43,729 nt of DNA from Frigoribacterium sp. MEB024 (GTDB lineage: Bacteria; Actinomycetota; Actinomycetes; Actinomycetales; Microbacteriaceae): contig NZ_JXQZ01000020.1 in assembly GCF_000878135.1 (NCBI RefSeq), forward strand, positions 1-43,729, written 5' to 3'. The notes under the pieces were generated by a model. It had not been told where the DNA came from. It worked only from the letters and a program-made list of their open reading frames with translations, and made no database searches. Numbering within the stretch: position 1 is the stretch's first letter; each line of letters begins with the position of its first letter. Shown here piece by piece: positions 41,715-43,729 of the stretch. A program made the translations under genes and the position numbers.

Positions 41715-41804
41715 ATGTCCTCCGATGCCGTGCGCAGCGCTGCCACTCCTCGCCCCCGTCCTCCGCTCCGGGCCCTCTCGATCGTGTCGGGGGTCGCGTC
41801 GTGA
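41715..41804 (+). CDS. possible 29-residue leaderless leader peptide
   Basis: ATG at 41715, six bases after TAGCGT, opens a 29-codon ORF (MSSDAVRSAATPRPRPP..., Arg/Pro/Ser-rich). It ends in TGA at 41802-41804, overlapping the GTG start of the next gene by 3 bases as GTGA. The geometry is that of a translated leader coupled to the downstream gene. No homologue can be named. Alternatively, 41715 is merely near the transcription start and the peptide is incidental. Confidence 0.45.
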   Translation: MSSDAVRSAATPRPRPPLRALSIVSGVAS

Positions 41805-42760
41805 AGATCGTCGTCATCGGGTCCACCGGCCACGTGGGCGGTTTCCTCGTCCCGCGACTCGTCGAGGCCGGCCACGAGGTGGTCGCCGTCAGCCGCGGGG
41901 CCTCCGAGCCGTACCGGCCGCACGCGGCGTGGTCACGCGTGGCGCGCCTCCTGCTCGATCGCGAGGCGGGCGACGCCGACGGCACCTTCGCGGGCGCGAT
42001 CGCCGGGCTCGGGGCCGACGTCGTGATCGACATGATCTGCTTCACGGTCGCGTCGGCACGTCAGATGGTCGACGCCCTGCAGGGCACGGGCACCGTGCTG
42101 GTGCACTGCGGCACGGTGTGGGTGCACGGCCCGTCGCGTGAGGTGCCGATCACCGAAGAGGCCGAGCGCACCCCGTTCGGCGAGTACGGCACGCAGAAGG
42201 CCGCGATCGAAGAGCTGCTGCTCCGCGAGTCGCGGCGTCCTGGCGGAGTGCAGAGCATCGTGCTGCACCCCGGGCACATCACGGGTGCGGGCTGGCCGAT
42301 GATCAACGCGGTGGGCAACCTCGACCTCTCCGTCTGGGAGGCCCTGGCCGCCGGGCGCGAGATCGCCATGCCGGGCCTCGGGCTCGAGACCGTCCACCAC
42401 GTGCACGCCGACGACGTCGCGCAGGCCTTCCAGCTCGCGGCCGAGCGGCACTCGCAGGTGGTCGGCGAGGCGTTCCACGTCGTCAGCGAGCGGGCGATCA
42501 CGCTGCGCGGGCTCGCCGAGGCGATCGCGCGGCACCACGGTCAGGAGGCGCGGCTGCGGTTCGTCTCGTGGGCCGAGTTCCGAGACCAGACGTCCGACGA
42601 GCACGGCGACGCGTCGTGGCAGCACGCCTCGCGCAGCCACTCGATGAGCATCGAGAAGGCCCGCCGACTGCTCGGCTACGCTCCGCGGTACACCTCGGTG
42701 CAGGCCGTCGTCGAGGGCCTCGAGTGGCTCGAGGCGGACGGGCAGCTGACGCTGGGTTGA
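41801..42760 (+). CDS. NAD-dependent epimerase/dehydratase-like protein
   Basis: A 319-residue extended-SDR protein. N-terminal MKIVVIGSTGHVGGFLVPRL carries the GxxGxxG dinucleotide motif. CGTVWVHGP and YGTQKAAIEELLL supply Tyr-xxx-Lys. GLETVHHVHADDVAQAFQLA is the typical substrate-domain helix start, and the C-terminal half is compatible with a sugar-nucleotide epimerase/dehydratase or a related reductase. The GTG at 41801 has only a weak GGGGGT upstream and overlaps the 29-codon ORF, so translation is probably coupled. No sugar pathway genes adjoin it; substrate unknown. Confidence 0.85.
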   Translation: MKIVVIGSTGHVGGFLVPRLVEAGHEVVAVSRGASEPYRPHAAWSRVARLLLDREAGDADGTFAGAIAGLGADVVIDMICFTVASARQMVDALQGTGTVLVHCGTVWVHGPSREVPITEEAERTPFGEYGTQKAAIEELLLRESRRPGGVQSIVLHPGHITGAGWPMINAVGNLDLSVWEALAAGREIAMPGLGLETVHHVHADDVAQAFQLAAERHSQVVGEAFHVVSERAITLRGLAEAIARHHGQEARLRFVSWAEFRDQTSDEHGDASWQHASRSHSMSIEKARRLLGYAPRYTSVQAVVEGLEWLEADGQLTLG

Positions 42761-42781
42761 CCCGGGTGCGCGTGGCTCGGG

Positions 42782-42787
42782 CAGGCT
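42782..42787 (+). promoter_or_regulatory. -10 box for leaderless transcription
   Basis: CAGGCT ends 6 nt before the GTG at 42794. Confidence 0.45.
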
Positions 42788-42793
42788 GGGCGA

Positions 42794-43159
42794 GTGACTG
42801 ATGACGCTCGACAGCTCGTGCATTTCCACCGGAAGCACCACGACGCGATGGTCCGTGGTGAGAAGGTGACCACGGTCCGGTGGGGCGAGTCGATGCGGGT
42901 CGGCCCGTCGACGTTCGTGTTCGACGGCCATCCCACGGCCGTTCCCCTCGCGGGGCACGTCACCGCCGTGCGGAGGCACCGACTCGACGAACTCACCGCA
43001 CGACAGGCTCGGCAGCCCGAAGGCACGGACATGATGCGCTTCGGGGAGCAGCTGCGGGAGAACTACTACCCCGACATGCCGGACGACGCGATCGTCGAGG
43101 TCGCCGAACTCGTCGTTGAGACGCCATCCCCCCAGCCGGGTCGTCGAGACCGAAGATGA
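42794..43159 (+). CDS. ASCH domain protein
   Basis: A 121-residue protein with the ASCH (PUA-like) pattern. HHDAMVRGEKVTTVRWGE matches the conserved G-K-K-T-T-R segment, then STFVFDG..TAVPLAGHVTAVRRHRLDEL and a C-terminal helix with LRENYYPDMPDDAIVEVAELVV. ASCH proteins bind RNA or nucleosides; some are nucleoside hydrolases or N4-acetylcytidine amidohydrolases. No specific role is evident. The GTG start is leaderless by the CAGGCT box. Confidence 0.8.
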   Translation: MTDDARQLVHFHRKHHDAMVRGEKVTTVRWGESMRVGPSTFVFDGHPTAVPLAGHVTAVRRHRLDELTARQARQPEGTDMMRFGEQLRENYYPDMPDDAIVEVAELVVETPSPQPGRRDRR

Positions 43160-43174
43160 CCGGACCGGTCGTCG

Positions 43175-43468
43175 TCAGCCGCGGCGGAGGAGGTGGGCCG
43201 TGACGGCGGCCTGCCACGAGGGGCCGTAGCGGGTCGTGCCGGCCGCGGTACGGACGACGAACGCGCCGGCCCGGTAGGCGAGCCGCCCGTGGCTGACGAG
43301 TTGCTCGCCGAAGCGCTCGGCGATCGACCAGGTGTCCGACGACTCGAAGCTGATCGCGACGGGGAACCGTGAGCGTGGCAGGCGCACCTCGACCGGCGCT
43401 GCTCCGGCATGGGTCGGGAGGCGCCCGAGGAGCATCGGGGGAGTCGGAGCTGAGGCGGGGTGCACCAC
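43175..43468 (-). CDS. small hypothetical protein
   Basis: An ORF of up to 97 residues that I do not recognise. The C-terminal 60 residues look structured: FPVAISFESSDTWSIAERFGEQLVSHGRLAYRAGAFVVRTAAGTTRYGPSWQAAVTAHL alternates likely strands and a helix. The first 25 are low-complexity. Start uncertain: GTG at 43468 has only GGAAC nearby, and ATG at 43435 gives 86 residues with no ribosome-binding site. Convergent with the ASCH gene. Confidence 0.45.
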   Translation of the reverse strand: MVHPASAPTPPMLLGRLPTHAGAAPVEVRLPRSRFPVAISFESSDTWSIAERFGEQLVSHGRLAYRAGAFVVRTAAGTTRYGPSWQAAVTAHLLRRG

Positions 43469-43512
43469 GGGGTTCCGTTCGTCGGTCGGCGGCTGGGCAA
43501 GGGCAGAGGAAA

Positions 43513-43640
43513 CCCCCTCCCGCCCGGAGGCGGAAGGGGGACCACCGGGATGACCGGCCCTCGACGAGCGAGGGCCGGTGCGTCGTCACGGAGACGACCC
43601 GGGTTCAGGGCCGCACCTCGCGAGGCGGGGTGCGGCCCTG
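43513..43640. terminator. train of four hairpins upstream of the right-edge gene end
   Basis: Four successive inverted repeats. CCCCCTCCCGCC with GGCGGAAGGGGG (43513-43540, one mismatch). CCGGCCCTCG with CGAGGGCCGG (43554-43578). GTCGTC with GACGAC (43582-43598). CAGGGCCGCACC with its complement (43606-43640). The last is placed as a terminator for the minus-strand gene ending at 43674. The others may reinforce it or form a structured RNA. No coding signal seen in 43469-43673. Confidence 0.5.
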
Positions 43641-43673
43641 GGCCGGGCCGGCGGGTAGCCGGCCAGACGGGTG

Positions 43674-43729
43674 TTACTCCGTGGCGGCGGTGATCTTCGC
43701 GACGCCGACGAGCATCTCGTCCTGGACGG
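43674..43729 (-). CDS. 3' end of a gene continuing beyond the window
   Basis: On the minus strand an open frame enters from the right edge and reads VQDEMLVGVAKITAATE before TAA (43674-43676). Only 17 residues are visible, too few to name the family. The strong hairpin at 43606-43640 immediately downstream supports a true gene end. Confidence 0.5.
   Translation of the reverse strand, partial: VQDEMLVGVAKITAATE

Noticed and set aside
1-43729. Mobile element, prophage or genomic island borders
   Set aside because: No transposase, integrase, tRNA or direct-repeat borders seen, and composition and codon bias are even throughout.

Overview
The window is very GC-rich (roughly 72 % by eye), densely coded and strongly biased to G/C in third codon positions. 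It carries families typical of Actinomycetota: DUF1023, DUF3097, DUF3054, DUF6412, TIGR03086, a DUF7882-like small protein, a class F sortase and a TreX/Y/Z trehalose set. Many starts look leaderless. Together these point to a high-GC actinobacterium, most likely of the family Microbacteriaceae; genus cannot be fixed from the sequence. I see no tRNA, rRNA, CRISPR array, IS element or prophage gene. No gene-free gap exceeds about 210 bases.

Layout. 1-8.2 kb: a secreted DUF1023 hydrolase, then gatCAB (tRNA-dependent amidotransferase) followed by four conserved actinobacterial genes (membrane protein, DUF3097, an acidic hypothetical, DUF3054). 8.2-13.5 kb: DUF7882-like protein, DedA, a glycine-rich membrane protein, a coupled SDR / FAD-oxidoreductase pair, and an SRPBCC protein. 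13.6-19.8 kb: two closely similar acyl-CoA synthetase-like enzymes on the minus strand flanking an SDR, an MpaB-type oxygenase and signal peptidase I. 19.9-23.5 kb: a mycothiol-type TIGR03086 enzyme, a DUF6412-YidC pair, a YceI protein and an aldo-keto reductase.

23.5-33.3 kb is the most interesting part: a single-direction envelope-polysaccharide locus. In order it holds a family-2 glycosyltransferase paralogue that has lost its catalytic residues, GtrA, an intact processive-type GT2 (DxD, ED, QxxRW), a GT-C (ArnT/PMT-like) transferase, a secreted DUF4397 protein, a GH8 endoglucanase-like hydrolase, a class F sortase and a polyprenol-phosphate-mannose synthase. The intact GT2 with GH8 suggests a beta-glucan- or cellulose-like polymer. 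GtrA, GT-C and the polyprenol-P-mannose synthase supply a lipid-linked-sugar decoration route outside the membrane. Sortase and DUF4397 suggest attachment to the wall. Two adjacent microsatellites, twelve 8-mers and about four and a half 7-mers, lie between the sortase stop and the last gene.

33.3-39.9 kb: glgX-treY and treZ on the minus strand, converting glycogen or maltodextrin to trehalose, with a perfect 18-bp hairpin and a G-quadruplex motif between treY and treZ. 39.9-43.7 kb: a secreted subtilase, a 29-codon leaderless ORF coupled to an NAD-epimerase-like protein, an ASCH protein, a small hypothetical, a train of four hairpins, and the 3' end of a further minus-strand gene.

A recurring feature is a [TC]ANNNT box ending 6-7 nt before an ATG/GTG, seen at ten genes on both strands. 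It both supports the chosen starts and suggests extensive leaderless transcription.
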